The notes: generated by a model not told the origin, from the letters alone. DNA of 64,000 nucleotides from Selaginella moellendorffii (GCF_000143415.4 NW_003314342.1:560037-624036); one strand, 5' to 3'; shown: positions 1-10,683, counted from the first letter of the stretch. Made by a program: numbers and translations.

Positions 1-901
1 ATTGTTTTATACTATTATAAATATAATGTGGTCTGGCTATTCCATATTTATAATAATATTTATCAGTTAATCTTCGTTTCAGCTGAATTGTTATTGTTTG
101 TGTTTCTTCAAATGTTCTTGGTAGTTTATTAATTATTGGTTTAATATTAGTTGGGACATTTATTATTCCTCCTTTTATGTGCTGCTGACATTGAGGTTGA
201 TTTAGTATTGTTATATTTGCAAATAAAATATGTAGAGCTATCATTTTCTCTTCAATATCATTTAGTTGTTCTGTATATTGATCAATTTGATTCAATCTTA
301 TTTTTTCTGGACTTTTATATTTTTCTTTATTTGTCATACATTGATTGCATGCATATTCTTGTTTTTTATTATATTTAAACCAAAGTCTTTTACATATTTT
401 ACATGGATGTATCGGTATATCCTGTATAGCTTCATTATACATTTGTAATGCTTTCATACTTTTTGGATTGTTTATGTCATATTCATTTTCTTGTTGTTCT
501 TTCTCTTTTATTGTTTTTTTTTCTTTACTTTTAATATAATATACTCTTCTTTTAAGTTTTTCATCTGATATAGTACTCCCTGTTCTTTGTCGAAAAATAT
601 TTATTTTTTCATTTGTTTGTTTTTGTGAGTTCCAAGTTTCCATAAGTATTTTGTCTTCTTCTGTTGTATATTGGTTTTGTAAAGTACTTTCTTCATGTTT
701 TTCTTTGGATATATTAATAGTTTTTATTTGCTCATTTTTATTCTTTCTTGATAAATAATAGTATCTAGAAACAATTTGTTTCTCAGTTAAATCAATATTA
801 TGGTTGAATTTTAGTTCTTTTGTTTTTTTTTTTGCAGATCCTTGAATTGATAACAATTTTGCATCTAGAAGTTCTGTCCATTCAAATTTTCTCTTTGTCA
901 T
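1..901 (-). CDS. Helitron Rep/helicase protein, N-terminal part (partial, open at left edge)
   Basis: On the minus strand an uninterrupted frame runs from an ATG at 901 to base 1 with no stop (about 300 codons); an in-frame stop at 929-931 makes 901 the first Met. The C-terminal third has a C-x2-C...C-x2-C zinc motif (HPCKIC...YACNQC), then LNDIEEKMIALHILFANI, GGIINVPTNIKPIINKLPR and LKRRLTDKYYYKYGIARP. This order (zinc pair, EE-x-IAL helix, INVP, LPR, KRRL...Y...RP) is that of the conserved region (DUF6570-like) before the Rep and helicase domains of Helitron transposases. The N-terminal half has two tryptophan-containing, Lys-rich segments (FEWTELLDAKLL, YTTEEDKILMETWN) resembling SANT/Myb-like modules. 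Rolling-circle Rep and Pif1-type helicase would lie left of the window. Codons are very AT-rich, unlike the genes after 8.9 kb. Seen: the frame and motifs. Inferred: transposition role. Confidence 0.8.
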   Translation of the reverse strand, partial: MTKRKFEWTELLDAKLLSIQGSAKKKTKELKFNHNIDLTEKQIVSRYYYLSRKNKNEQIKTINISKEKHEESTLQNQYTTEEDKILMETWNSQKQTNEKINIFRQRTGSTISDEKLKRRVYYIKSKEKKTIKEKEQQENEYDINNPKSMKALQMYNEAIQDIPIHPCKICKRLWFKYNKKQEYACNQCMTNKEKYKSPEKIRLNQIDQYTEQLNDIEEKMIALHILFANITILNQPQCQQHIKGGIINVPTNIKPIINKLPRTFEETQTITIQLKRRLTDKYYYKYGIARPHYIYNSIKQ

Positions 902-1353
902 AATTTTGCCCTTTATACTTAAATGCCCTTATTGCCCTTGATGTCCTTACACCCACTAGATAGGTGGGTGCATCCAAATTAGTTTTTTCTATGATTGTTT
1001 AGCTGATCAAGATTGTTTAAAGAGATTCAACAATCAAACCGAATGGACTATTTTTAGCCTACTTTCAGCAAGTATTAATTCTCTATCTTTCAATCAACAG
1101 CTTTGTGAAGGCTGATAATTGATAATCTAGACCAGCAGAAACAATCAAAGACTTTTTACTTACTTCTCAATGTTATTCTGTTGAAAGCCATTTATGCCCT
1201 AAAGCTATATTAAGTCTTTATTTAAATGGGCCTAAAATGGGCTTATGAGAGAAATGTGAGCACAAGTACCAGACTCATGCATTCTTAGGTAATTGACTGC
1301 CTGCTCAATTGTATTGTTTTTAGATCTCTTTTGGGTTTAACGCCACTACCTCG

Positions 1354-1386
1354 CATGGATTCTTGGGTCTTGCCCAAGAATCCATG
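1354..1386. repeat. Perfect 14-bp hairpin
   Basis: Arms at 1354-1367 and 1373-1386 are exact reverse complements around a 5-base loop. It sits in the spacer between the two minus-strand Helitron-type genes. A terminator or a terminal hairpin of a nested element are both possible; no T-run directly follows, so simple termination is not supported. Confidence 0.7.
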
Positions 1387-1400
1387 TGAAATGATTTTGA

Positions 1401-1444
1401 TTGGACGTGCGAGGGTTGGCTGTGGAAAACCCTCACACGTCCAA
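1401..1444. repeat. 17-bp hairpin with one mismatch
   Basis: Arms 1401-1417 and 1428-1444 pair with one mismatch around a 10-base loop. The right arm recurs near 1768-1784 without its left partner, so the second repeat copy has lost the ability to form this hairpin. Confidence 0.7.
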
Positions 1445-1669
1445 TGACAAGTCCCTGAAAAGTCAATGGACTCAAAGATGGTTTGAAGTAGTTTGTAACT
1501 TTCTTTCTCGTAGGACATTTTTTTATATACCTTGATGCAGGTTCTACTTGAAATGATTTTTTTTTCTCACTGTCAATAGAGCATCTTCAGGCTCTACTGA
1601 CAGTGACAGCCCTGGAGGAGGTAGCCAAGTCCAAAGAAAGTTATTCAAAATGTCAAGTGAGATATCTTC
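1413..1669. repeat. Direct repeat, copy 1 (257 bp)
   Basis: This segment matches 1752-2009 with scattered substitutions over its whole length. It contains an internal hairpin with 16-bp arms (1567-1582 and 1591-1606, one mismatch, 8-base loop). No coding frame is shared by the copies, so the conserved feature is the DNA or RNA itself. Confidence 0.85.
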
Positions 1670-1751
1670 GACTAGGCAGGATGATTCCACAAACAAGTAA
1701 CATTGTTGTCACTATGGAGACTGGTATCTAGCATGATGTTTTCAGTTTACA

Positions 1752-2009
1752 AGGTTGGGTGTGGAAAACCCTCGCACATCCAATGACAAGTCCCTGAAAA
1801 GTCGATGGACTTAAAGATGGTTTGAAGTAGTTTGTAACTTTCTTTCTCGTTAGGACATTTTTTTTATATACCTTGATGCAAGTTCTACTTGAAATGATTT
1901 CTTTTTTTCACTGTCAGTAGAGCATCTTCAGGCTCTACTGACAGTGACAGCTCTGGACAAGGTAGCCAAGTCCAAAGAAAGTTATTCAAAATGTCAAGTG
2001 AGATGTCTT
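1752..2009. repeat. Direct repeat, copy 2 (258 bp)
   Basis: Second copy of 1413-1669, in the same orientation. Its internal hairpin is perfect (arms 1908-1923 and 1932-1947): the mismatch in copy 1 is repaired here. A third, partial copy of the central part continues at about 2010-2041, so the array is roughly 2.1 units long. Confidence 0.85.
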
Positions 2010-2398
2010 GATGTAGATTCTACTTGAAATGATTTCTTTTGAGCTACTATAGGGTGAAGGAGAGCTCAACATTGCCAGAGATGGATATCGAGGGCCAAGA
2101 ACCAAAACAAACCTTTGATGTATGTGTGCCTTCCCATTTAACTTTCTTCTAAGCTGTTTTGTTTTTCTTTTGTAAGTTATCCAGTAGGATCCAGTAAGAG
2201 CACGGTCATTCTCACATATTAGTTTTCTAATTGAATGTGCAATGCAATTAGCAACAATCTTGTGAGTCGTTGCCATGGGATTTCTAGTTTGTGTGCTTTG
2301 AAATCTAGAAATTGTTAAGAGAAGCATTGCAAGATTTCATGAATAGATATTTGTATTATAGAGAAAGCAATTGAAAAATAGACAAGAGACAATTGTAT

Positions 2399-3924
2399 CT
2401 ATTTCTGGTTGTTGGCAATTTCCATAGCTAAATTGTTTGGTGTCTCAAAATGGACAATAATATTTGCCTCATTCAATAGAAAGAATCCTGTTGGTTTTGA
2501 AAATAGATAAATAACAATCTTTTCTGGGGACTCCATAGCAAACTTGACCATAGACCCTTCATCCAAATTATAAATTTTATCCACCATTTTATCACGCACT
2601 GTAACTCTATATTCCATCATGTCATTTGATATAATAGAACCAATTATTGTAGCTGATTTACGAGGGATGGAATGCCCTTTACATTTTGCGCAAACAACAA
2701 AACCATCTTCTCTCTGCTCTAACATTGTGAAAGAGCAAAATGAGCAAAGACTTTCAGCTTGAGTGAGACTCTGTCGGTTGTCAGGGATGAAATATCCACT
2801 AATCTGTATAATTGGAAGTTAGAGTTGAAAGTAGATGTAAATAATTTACATTACCTTGTCTTTAGAAGTGAGACCACGGTGTGTTTTATAAACTTCATTG
2901 AGCCTCTGAATTTCGTTTGAATCAACTAGTGGCAAAAATAAAGTACTTCCAAGTGTTGCTAAATCACCTGATGCACTCATGCTTTTCATAATATTAAAAA
3001 ATAAAAAATTTGGCATATATCCAGCATATAAATCTGCTACAATATGATGATATTGCTCTTCATGCTCCAGATGCATATAGAGCTGTGAAAATATCTTATA
3101 AATAGAAAATTAAATAGAAAAAAACATTACCATAGTTACATCCAAAGGATTATCAGAAGAAGCAATCTTTATTTTAGGAAAAACACCAGTGTTGATTACA
3201 ACAGCATGTATAGCTTGTGGATAAACTCTAGTAGCCATTAAAGATGATATAGAAGCTCCTTTAGTTGGCTGTAATCTTAATTTAACATCAAAATCATCTA
3301 TAATTTGAATGATAGAAGAATCTGTAATATAAAGAACTTTTTCTGAAGTTCCATGGTGGTAAACTGGGTTTTTCTGTCGTTCAACCCATCTGCAGTGAGA
3401 GAATTATAATCTTGTTAATTTTTTTAAAAAAAATTACAAACCTTGTAAGTGAGAAACATTTATCAACCATAAATTTATTATATAATCGTGCACACATGGA
3501 TGAATCACCATATACAGTTAAAGTTTGCAAGCCATGCATATCTGTACAATCCATTATATAAGTTAAGTATTTTGCACTTCGCAGAGTGTTCTTTGCAAGA
3601 TGAACTTTATAAGTTCCATACCTAGGCAAAAAGCAAATCAAAACTACAGAAAAAAAACGATTTCAAAACCATACGTAGATAAAACCTTCAGCTCAAGAAT
3701 TTTGGTTGAATTTGCTTTTTCAAAGACAAGTGATGCAATAGTGGCTTTTAGGATGGTCAACTTTGTCCTCTTTGCTTGTGAAACTACAAAACCAAAGAGA
3801 AATAAATCAAGAAATACTAAGGAATAAAGAGAAAAACCAAACCTTCATAAGAATTTGATTCTGTAGACAAATCCTCAGCTGGTGACGACTGAACAATATC
3901 CATAGCACAATCCAAATCTGACAT
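2399..3924 (-). CDS. RPA1-like single-stranded-DNA-binding protein, six exons
   Basis: Spliced model, complement of join(2399..2803, 2855..3082, 3131..3389, 3442..3621, 3675..3774, 3843..3924): 417 codons, frame kept across five GT-AG introns of 48-68 bp, no internal stop. Exons 3-4 read like an RPA DNA-binding OB fold: LTYIMDCTDMHGLQTLTVYG, then the KFMVDKC, NPVYHH and YITDSSIIQIIDDFD strands. A second OB-like stretch follows, then a zinc ribbon LCSFC...VVCAKC (C-x2-C-x14-C-x2-C) as in RPA1 DBD-C, and a final OB region ending near FETPNNLAMEI. It is shorter than host RPA1 (about 600-800 residues) and lacks the N-terminal protein-interaction domain. With the Helitron frame on the same strand it is best read as the Helitron-encoded RPA; a diverged host paralogue is the alternative. 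ATG 3924 was chosen because it starts the open first exon. Confidence 0.65.
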
Positions 3925-4587
3925 ATCTATGTGATTGATTAAATAGAATTATCTCTAGTTAATTTATACTAGTAAAAAAATCCAAAAATAAACTAGACTT
4001 CACTTTGAAGAATCAAAAACATAAAAGAATAAAACTTTGAGCTAAAAATTAAAATCCGTCAACTTTTCCAAACTTAGGGTTACGGTAGACAATAAACCAA
4101 TTCGGCAGCTTCTGAACCTTTTCAACCTTTTCGTGCACTGACTCTCCTCATTTGTAAACATCCTTGCCAGATACTTCTCATCATCAACCAAGCTGAAGCT
4201 AGAAGCAACTTGACTGTACTCCTCAGCTGCTACAATCTCCCTCTATCGGTCGCTTTAGAAAAGAGGAATGAATAGGAATAGAAAGATTGTCCTCCACTGA
4301 TCTTTGTTTTCTACCCACTGCCCACTCACATAATAGGGAGCCATACAGAGGAAGATCTAAGCTCCATCCATAGATGCATTCCAGGTTGATTGATTGATTC
4401 TGGGCAATCAATCAGTACCACCATAGTGGGTTTCTGATCCTGGATTGTGGCTCTCAGCTCAAACCTCCAGGGAGAGCCAATTCTCAATCAATTCACTAGT
4501 CCAAATATGATTTTCTTGATGCTTCCTAGGGACAAGAGCAATCCATTGGAGCCAGTGGACAATGCAGCGGCCGGGAACAACGATAGC

Positions 4588-4745
4588 ATCATGATTGATC
4601 TCGAGGGGGCACTACTCAAATCCCTGAGCTGGTTTCAATGCTTCATGCTTGTCACAATTGAGGCTGGGAGGCCTCTATGAGTGCTCCTCCTATTTTTCAT
4701 TCTACCCTTTATGTGGATCACTGGCTGCTTCGTCCATCTTGGCTC
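4588..4745 (+). pseudogene. Relic of a GPAT (glycerol-3-phosphate acyltransferase) N-terminal region
   Basis: The plus-strand frame reads IMIDLEGALLKSLSWFQCFM, LVTIEAGRPL, a stop, then VLLLFFILPFMWITGCF. This parallels the start of land-plant sn-2 GPATs (GPAT4/6/8 type), where a HAD-like DLDGTLL phosphatase motif is followed by SFPYFMLVA-x-EAG and a hydrophobic segment. Here the motif has decayed to DLEGALL and a stop interrupts the join. No other part of the enzyme is visible nearby. The match was read by eye, so confidence is moderate. Confidence 0.5.
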
Positions 4746-4916
4746 TAAATTCTCTGCTTCATGGCAGATCCTGGATTGAGGGCCTTGGCAGTGGAACTTT
4801 GAGAGCTCCCTTGTAATTGCCATTATGGACATGGAGCCTAACCAATGCACTATACATTATACAGTTTCTTTGGCTCATGCTCCAAAAACCACGTATGCTC
4901 ATGATGATACAAAGTG

Positions 4917-5041
4917 GTTAGAAAAGTTTATAAATTATAAACATGTTTATAAATTATAAATATGAAATTAATCTAAATGAATAACCACCATTGGATGATA
5001 GAATATCCAAGAATATTCAAGCATATTCTAAGTATATTTAT
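4917..5041 (-). repeat. Dispersed AT-rich repeat (copy near the left end)
   Basis: Read on the minus strand this resembles two adjacent copies at 34525-34735: a GATATTCT block, a CATC-AATGG block, AGATTAAT, then the self-complementary TTTATAAATTATAAA. Finding the same order of blocks about 30 kb apart suggests a small non-autonomous element family. Termini and target-site duplications are not clear. Confidence 0.55.
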
Positions 5042-7594
5042 TACCATCTCAGTCCTCCTACAGGTTTGCTTAAGCAAACCAATAAAACTTATAAGTTTGA
5101 CATTCTTTACTTAATGGAAAACCAGAATAAAAATTAATGAACTTAAATTGAAATCAATGCCTCTCCAAATTTATAAATGATTTGCCAAAGTGAATTTAGG
5201 TTTGTGATATTTTATAATTATTTAGTATATTATTATTATTTCTTTGTTTAACACTTAGTGTGCAATAATGTATACTAGATTTTTTTGTTTATTGTTAAAA
5301 TAAATAAAATGAAAACTTATTAAACACAATAAAAACAATTTATTTCTACAATAATTTACTTCAATCACATAAAATCCTTAACATGGGGAGAAACATATGA
5401 ATCCATTCATCTCACTCAAATGCTTTGAAATCTCTTGCATCTATTGTTTAGATCCATAATCTATAAAGAAAGTTAAAGATTATTCTCAAACCTGGCAAGG
5501 AGTGTTAAGCCAAACACTCCATCCCCCACTATCTTTCTGAAACTCACGTAGTGAGATAGCGAAGAAATTACAATGCTAAAAAGCTAACACATCTAACTAA
5601 GTAACTAGGCAAATTGTGATTCTACCTTGCATGTTCATCAATAAATTGTTTCTTTTTATATCCTTTTAATGAATTTATCATTGTTAATTATTTTTTAGAT
5701 TGTTCAGGAAGAAGAAGGAAATACCAAATTTTTATGATCATTTCTTTATTACCTTGATAATATTAAAATAACAGCTATAGTGAAATAGTAATATTAAGAT
5801 CAAGTTAAAATAGTGATTTTGGAGTTACTATAAACTAAGCATATATAGTAATTTCAATAATTGATTATTAACTTTATTTTTATATCATTTAATAGATTAT
5901 ATGAAAACTTACCAACAATATTCAATATATAAACATTCAAGTATTATGTATTTGGGATTGGATATAAAAATTAAAATCTAAACTATTTATATTAATTATA
6001 TAATACCTTCATATTATATTATGTTACACCCTATCACTCTAGCTTCAGTTATCCTATTGCTCATGTATTTTGTAGTAAAAATCAAGTTTAAATAAAGATC
6101 ATACATATCTTTCTCAGTAAATTTAGCAATAAATAATAGTCTTTTTTTATTAAAAAAAACTATATTTTAAATCACTAACTGTTTATAAATGTAGAACTGT
6201 ATTTCATTTACTTGTACTTAATGAGATTAGATTTAATTTTTAAAAATTATATAAGAACATCATCTTACTTATGGAGGATGAGTATTCAATTTACTGAGAG
6301 CAGCTTGGACATAATGTTTTTATAATTTAAAATTATAACTTATTTTTAGGTTATTAAAGCAATGATTATGTAATTGCGCATGCTTGCATTATATATTTAC
6401 ACATGTGTGGATTTATTTTTTTTATTTGTATATAAAAGTACTATGTATGCAATCATATTTCAATTGCTATATAAGTAATCAAAATGTGATTATGTGCATA
6501 ATATTTTTGTCAATAGGGTATGGCATGTTAGATTGCTATTGCTATGCAAAACTAATGCCACATTATCTCAAATAATATAACGTAATTATAAAGTTAATAA
6601 AGTTTTATTTTATCTCTTTTTTATGTTGTTGAGCACAACTTTGTGATCTCTTGATTGTGATCATCTCTCTCCTCCTTTCCATACACTATATTCACCTCTC
6701 ATTACTTTATTTTTTGTGACTTAAAAGCATATTTCAATTATAACACACCCTAATGTAAGCACTATGCTTTGATTGCTTTTGCACTTGCAAAGCAAGTGCC
6801 TCTAATTTTTTGTAGCTTGTATGTAGTATAACACAATAATCTAGGTAACAATGAATTGATACAGAGGTGAGTGCAATCAAGTAAAGTATAAAAGAGAGCA
6901 TAAAGTTATTTTTTGGGTGCTTGGGTGTTGAATATGAAGGTTTTTCAACAAGTGGGTCATATTATAATTGTGGTTTTATCAATTTTTAGCATTTGTATTT
7001 TTTTGGTATTATAATGGTTTGTTATGCATAAGTATGTTGCAAAATAATAGTGTAAACTTTTTTTTCTTGGATTTTTTCTTCTTAGCTTGATTTTTGTAGT
7101 TGTTATAGCAATTGTGTTAGTGGAGCATTATAACGTAACATTTATATATAAGTAAACGATAAATTTATGCTCATTTCTTTTTAATGCATTAATTGATTTT
7201 TTTCAATATTTGTTTTCATTCTAGATTATTTCTATGGCCAAGAAATTTAGATTTTTGCACCAATATAAATAACACACATATAATATATAGTTATACTGTA
7301 GCAATTTGCTAACTTGCTAAGCTTAAAAGTTTATATTATATTGTTGATATAACCACAAGAGTGCCCCAAACATATAGTGATGGTAACTTTAGCTTGTGAA
7401 ATTCAAAAATCATTCAAAATCTAGCTCACACTGAAGAACATCACACTCCCAAACCGTAATTCAAAAGTCTAAACTCTACTAACATATTATAAAATCCAAT
7501 GTAAATAAAAATTTATGCAACACAAAAAATTACATATATGCCACTAACTTAGACTTTGCCATGCAGTCCATGTGTAAGAAAAAAGTTGTGTTCA

Positions 7595-7683
7595 AAATAA
7601 AAATACATATGTGTTTGAATTATTGTAACATATGAGTCACACATATATGTTACAATAATTCAAACACATATGTATTTTTATTT
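7595..7683. repeat. Long perfect inverted repeat (39-bp arms)
   Basis: Arms 7595-7633 and 7645-7683 are exact reverse complements with an 11-base loop. A perfect 39-bp fold-back implies recent origin or selection on pairing. It could be a fold-back (MITE-like) element or a small-RNA precursor; nothing in the sequence decides between them. Confidence 0.85.
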
Positions 7684-7705
7684 CATATATTTTATAAGCT
7701 TCTAC

Positions 7706-7782
7706 AAATTTTTGCCAGACCACCTGAGAAGTATACCTTCCCTAAATTTTTTGCCAGGTCACCTGGGAAGTGTTCCCCCAAA
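7706..7782. repeat. Short tandem duplication (period about 38 bp)
   Basis: Two diverged units, each with a TTTTGCCAG core followed by a CACCTG-GAAGT block, start at about 7706 and 7744. They lie just right of the 39-bp fold-back. Confidence 0.6.
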
Positions 7783-8920
7783 AAATACCATCACAAATTG
7801 CTTGCCATAGGTTATAAAACTTAAAATGATATAATGTATCATATAAGATTATTAAATAAATAACTATAAAAACCATAAATAAGAAACTTTAATAGTCTAA
7901 TATTTTAAGCTTTGTTTTAGCAGATTTTGTAACAAGCATAAATGTATATAAACTTCCATAAACTTAAATCAAATTGATAATTTTGAAACAAACAAGACAC
8001 ATTTGAATCAGAAACTCCATGAGAAATACAAGGAGATTTTGATGAGAGCATTGCCTTCCCCAATAGCTACACAATGGACAATTCTAGTGGCATCAACTGG
8101 CTCAGTTCTCTTCAGCTGCTTTGAATGCTAATCGATATGTTATCACAAGTTAACTGTGTTTTAGGCTATTACCCAGTTTTACTGCCGGCAGGGGTTCTTC
8201 TTGAGCAGAAGATAAAGATCATGCTGGCGAGATTTAGATATTCCAACTTTCTGGATGATGCCTGGAGTAGAATTTACGCATGGAAAAAGAGAAAAAGAAC
8301 AAATGGAATGTGCGGCATGGTTGGAGTCTTTCGCATTTCATGAAAACGACATCCCGCAAACCTTGACACACATTTTTAAGAGCGTCTCCCACTACCAAAG
8401 TGGAGAAGGGAATTTTTCCTAGACACCTCTAAACCATGCAGCACAAGAAGAGCCAAGAGAATCCACGTCTGTATAAACTCGTATTCATTCTATTCTTTTG
8501 GCGTTTTAGATCTTGTTTTCAAGTTTAGAACGACCACCTTTCCGGTGCCTCAATTCCATGATCTTTCATTGTTCTATTCTTTTTGTGCGTGTGTTGTAAA
8601 GCTGCAAGGAAAAGTCGATGCAAGGACGAAGTGATTTCTCTCTAGCTTTGTTTCTTGCTTTTGTTCTTGAAGGGACCGCTTTGCCTAGCTAGGATCTCTA
8701 ATGGAACCAAGAACAAAAAGAAATGTGAGAGAAAGAGAGAAGGAAATAAAAAAGTTTAGCATATAGTAATAGACCTATGGCGAAAGCACCATCAAATCTT
8801 GCGTGATTTTAATCGACCGATAAATATTTCTACCCCCAAAACAGTGAAACACTTGTGCCTTCCAAGCCACTCGCGGAAAAAGAAACAAGCAAAAAGGGAG
8901 AAAACAGAGGAATTTCGAGA

Positions 8921-10367
8921 ATGGAGAATGCCTTTGCAGTGATGGCGATTCTTGCGTCAGTCTTCTGGAGCACAGCGGTCTCCAAGTTCTACATCGAATC
9001 GTGCTCGGGCGAGGACAAGTGTAAATCGCTGCTGGGCTATCGAATTGTCGCCGACACGAGGATCTCAAACGTGGTGGCCATGTTTGGAGTCACCACCGAT
9101 GAAATCCTGGGATCAAACAACTACGAGGTCGCGATTCCAGAGCCCGACGACGTGATCATCCAGGCGCAGGAGCTCCTCCGGATCCCAGTCTCGTGCGCTT
9201 GCTCCAATGGCATCCGGCGCACCGATTCCATCGTCTACTCTGTCCGCCAGGAAGGCGAGACGCTCTTCTCGATCTCCAATGAAGTCTTCGGAGGGATGGT
9301 CACTCCCTTGCAAATCTTCCAGGCCAACAGCAACGATCCAGCCGGGGATTTGAGCGAGAGGGGGCTGAATTCCAGCACGGAGGTTGCGATTGGGAAGAGA
9401 TTGATGATCCCCTTCCCCTGCGCTTGCAACGCGGGGAATTTCAAGGGGATCCCCGCGATGTTCGTGTCTTACATGGTCCAGAGAGGGGAATCCACGTTTG
9501 AGATCGCGAGCTTGTTTGATTCCAGCGTTTCCAGCGTCGTGGAGCTCAATGGGATGCAAAAGGGATCATCCCTCGCGGCTGGAGACGTGCTCGAAGTTCC
9601 AATCCCAGGCAAGTTTTTTGAGAATTCAATGACCTCTCATCTTCCAAAAAAAACATGGAAAATCCAGCCTGTGAGTCATCCTTTGATTCGAGAGCTGTGG
9701 ACTATGGATTGATGGTTCCAAACGGGACTTATACCATCACTGCCGATCGATGCGTCCAGTGTTCTTGCAACTATCCAAGGTAAAACCCATGATGAGATCT
9801 TGGATCATGGAAAGATCATCTATGTTTTTCCAGGCTAGATTGCACTCCTGCTCCATCCAGCTCCGGATGTCCATGCCCAGCTCCTCGCTGTGCCGGGAGC
9901 AATCTCAAAATTGGTGAATTCACCACCAAAGCTTCGCTCCAAGGCTGTCAAGTTACGTCTTGCTCGTACAATGGTTTCCACGACTCGGTCATCTTCGTTG
10001 GGTATATAAACCGTTCCTCTTTAAACATAGATCTATAAACCTTGTAACTCTTCCATTTGCTCTTTCTTTCTCAGCTTGGAAAGCACGAATCAATCAACAT
10101 GTCCTGGTAAGTTTCATGGTTTCGAGATCGTTGATAATCCTTTTTTTTTCTCTGGCAGTTTCATCACCACCTCCAACATACAGGCAGTACATGCCCGCCT
10201 TGACACCTGATTCATCGCCCATCATAGAACCGCAGAACATTATTTCGAACCAAGTCACGCCGATCAATGCTGGAACAGCTCAACAATCCTCTTCTTCGTT
10301 TTCCTCGTTTCATCACATCGAGAAGCTTTTGCTAGTACTCACATCTCTCACACTACTACTACTCTAG
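8921..10367 (+). CDS. LysM-domain GPI-anchored receptor-like protein (CEBiP/LYM type)
   Basis: Model join(8921..9608, 9668..9779, 9834..10001, 10075..10106, 10159..10367), 402 residues, frame kept. The start MENAFAVMAILASVFW opens a signal peptide; an upstream in-frame ATG at 8855 would bury it. Three LysM-like segments are separated by the family's C-x-C spacers (VSCACSNG, FPCACNAG): CKSLLGYRIVADTRISNVVA; YSVRQEGETLFSISNEVFGG; YMVQRGESTFEIASLFDSS. A Cys-rich region follows (RCVQCSCN, GCPCPAPRCAG), then a Ser/Pro-rich tail and a hydrophobic end (LLLVLTSLTLLLL) with no basic residues after it, a GPI signal. No kinase domain, so it should act at the cell surface with a co-receptor in sensing chitin or peptidoglycan-type glycans, as known for the family. 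Intron 1 uses a GC donor (CAG|GCAAGT at 9609), required to join VPIP to ACESSFDS. Confidence 0.85.
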
Positions 10368-10683
10368 ATCCAGGTGCATATACATAGTCTCCTTTAAGAA
10401 AAGAAGCTTCTTTGTGTATATGTATATACTCAAAAGCTTCTTCTTTGGTAGAAAAGAAAGAAGAGCCTTTTTTTTCTATAGTTTTGAATCTACTTTTGTA
10501 TCTCACATTCGAGGACGTAGCTCTAGCAATAATGCAGGGTCATGGGACCTTGTGGTTGATTACAAATCCAACAAAAGGCGAGAACAACGCACTTGTTTGA
10601 TCATAGTTTGCCGAGAAAGGCAAGCTTTTCCGTGGTGTTCTTTTGCCAACTTTGCAGCTTTCAAGGCACGAAACAAGTTTTAG
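10368..10683. other. Intergenic gap between convergent genes
   Basis: Space between the LysM gene (plus) and the first PPR gene (minus). It should hold both 3' UTRs. I see no RNA gene or repeat. Confidence 0.5.

Larger units (their letters stand above)
1..3924 (-). mobile_element. Candidate autonomous Helitron (left end outside the window)
   Basis: The Rep/helicase frame (901 to 1) and the RPA1-like gene (3924 to 2399) lie on the same strand about 1.5 kb apart, share AT-rich codon use, and are separated by a repeat- and hairpin-rich spacer. Plant Helitrons are known to carry RPA1-like genes beside Rep/helicase. Both frames are free of stops as far as visible, suggesting a young element. Termini are not proven: the CTRR-type 3' end would lie left of base 1, and I could not fix the 5' TC end upstream of 3924. 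The boundary given is simply the RPA start codon. Confidence 0.5.
3925..8920. other. AT-rich region without an intact gene
   Basis: About 5 kb of AT-rich sequence with only short random frames. The recognisable pieces are listed separately: an acyltransferase relic, a dispersed AT-rich repeat, a long fold-back and a short tandem duplication. Between 8.0 and 8.9 kb the base composition rises towards that of the gene island, and the last few hundred bases are probably the promoter and 5' leader of the LysM gene. I recognise nothing else. Confidence 0.6.

Noticed and set aside
1285-1518. 77-codon minus-strand frame
   Set aside because: It lies across the hairpin and direct-repeat DNA and has no counterpart frame in the second repeat copy.
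1986-2327. 113-codon minus-strand frame just after the RPA-like gene
   Set aside because: No recognisable motif; begins in repeat sequence; probably chance in AT-rich DNA.
8125-8343. 72-codon plus-strand frame upstream of the LysM gene
   Set aside because: No family recognised and no conserved context; treated as non-coding.
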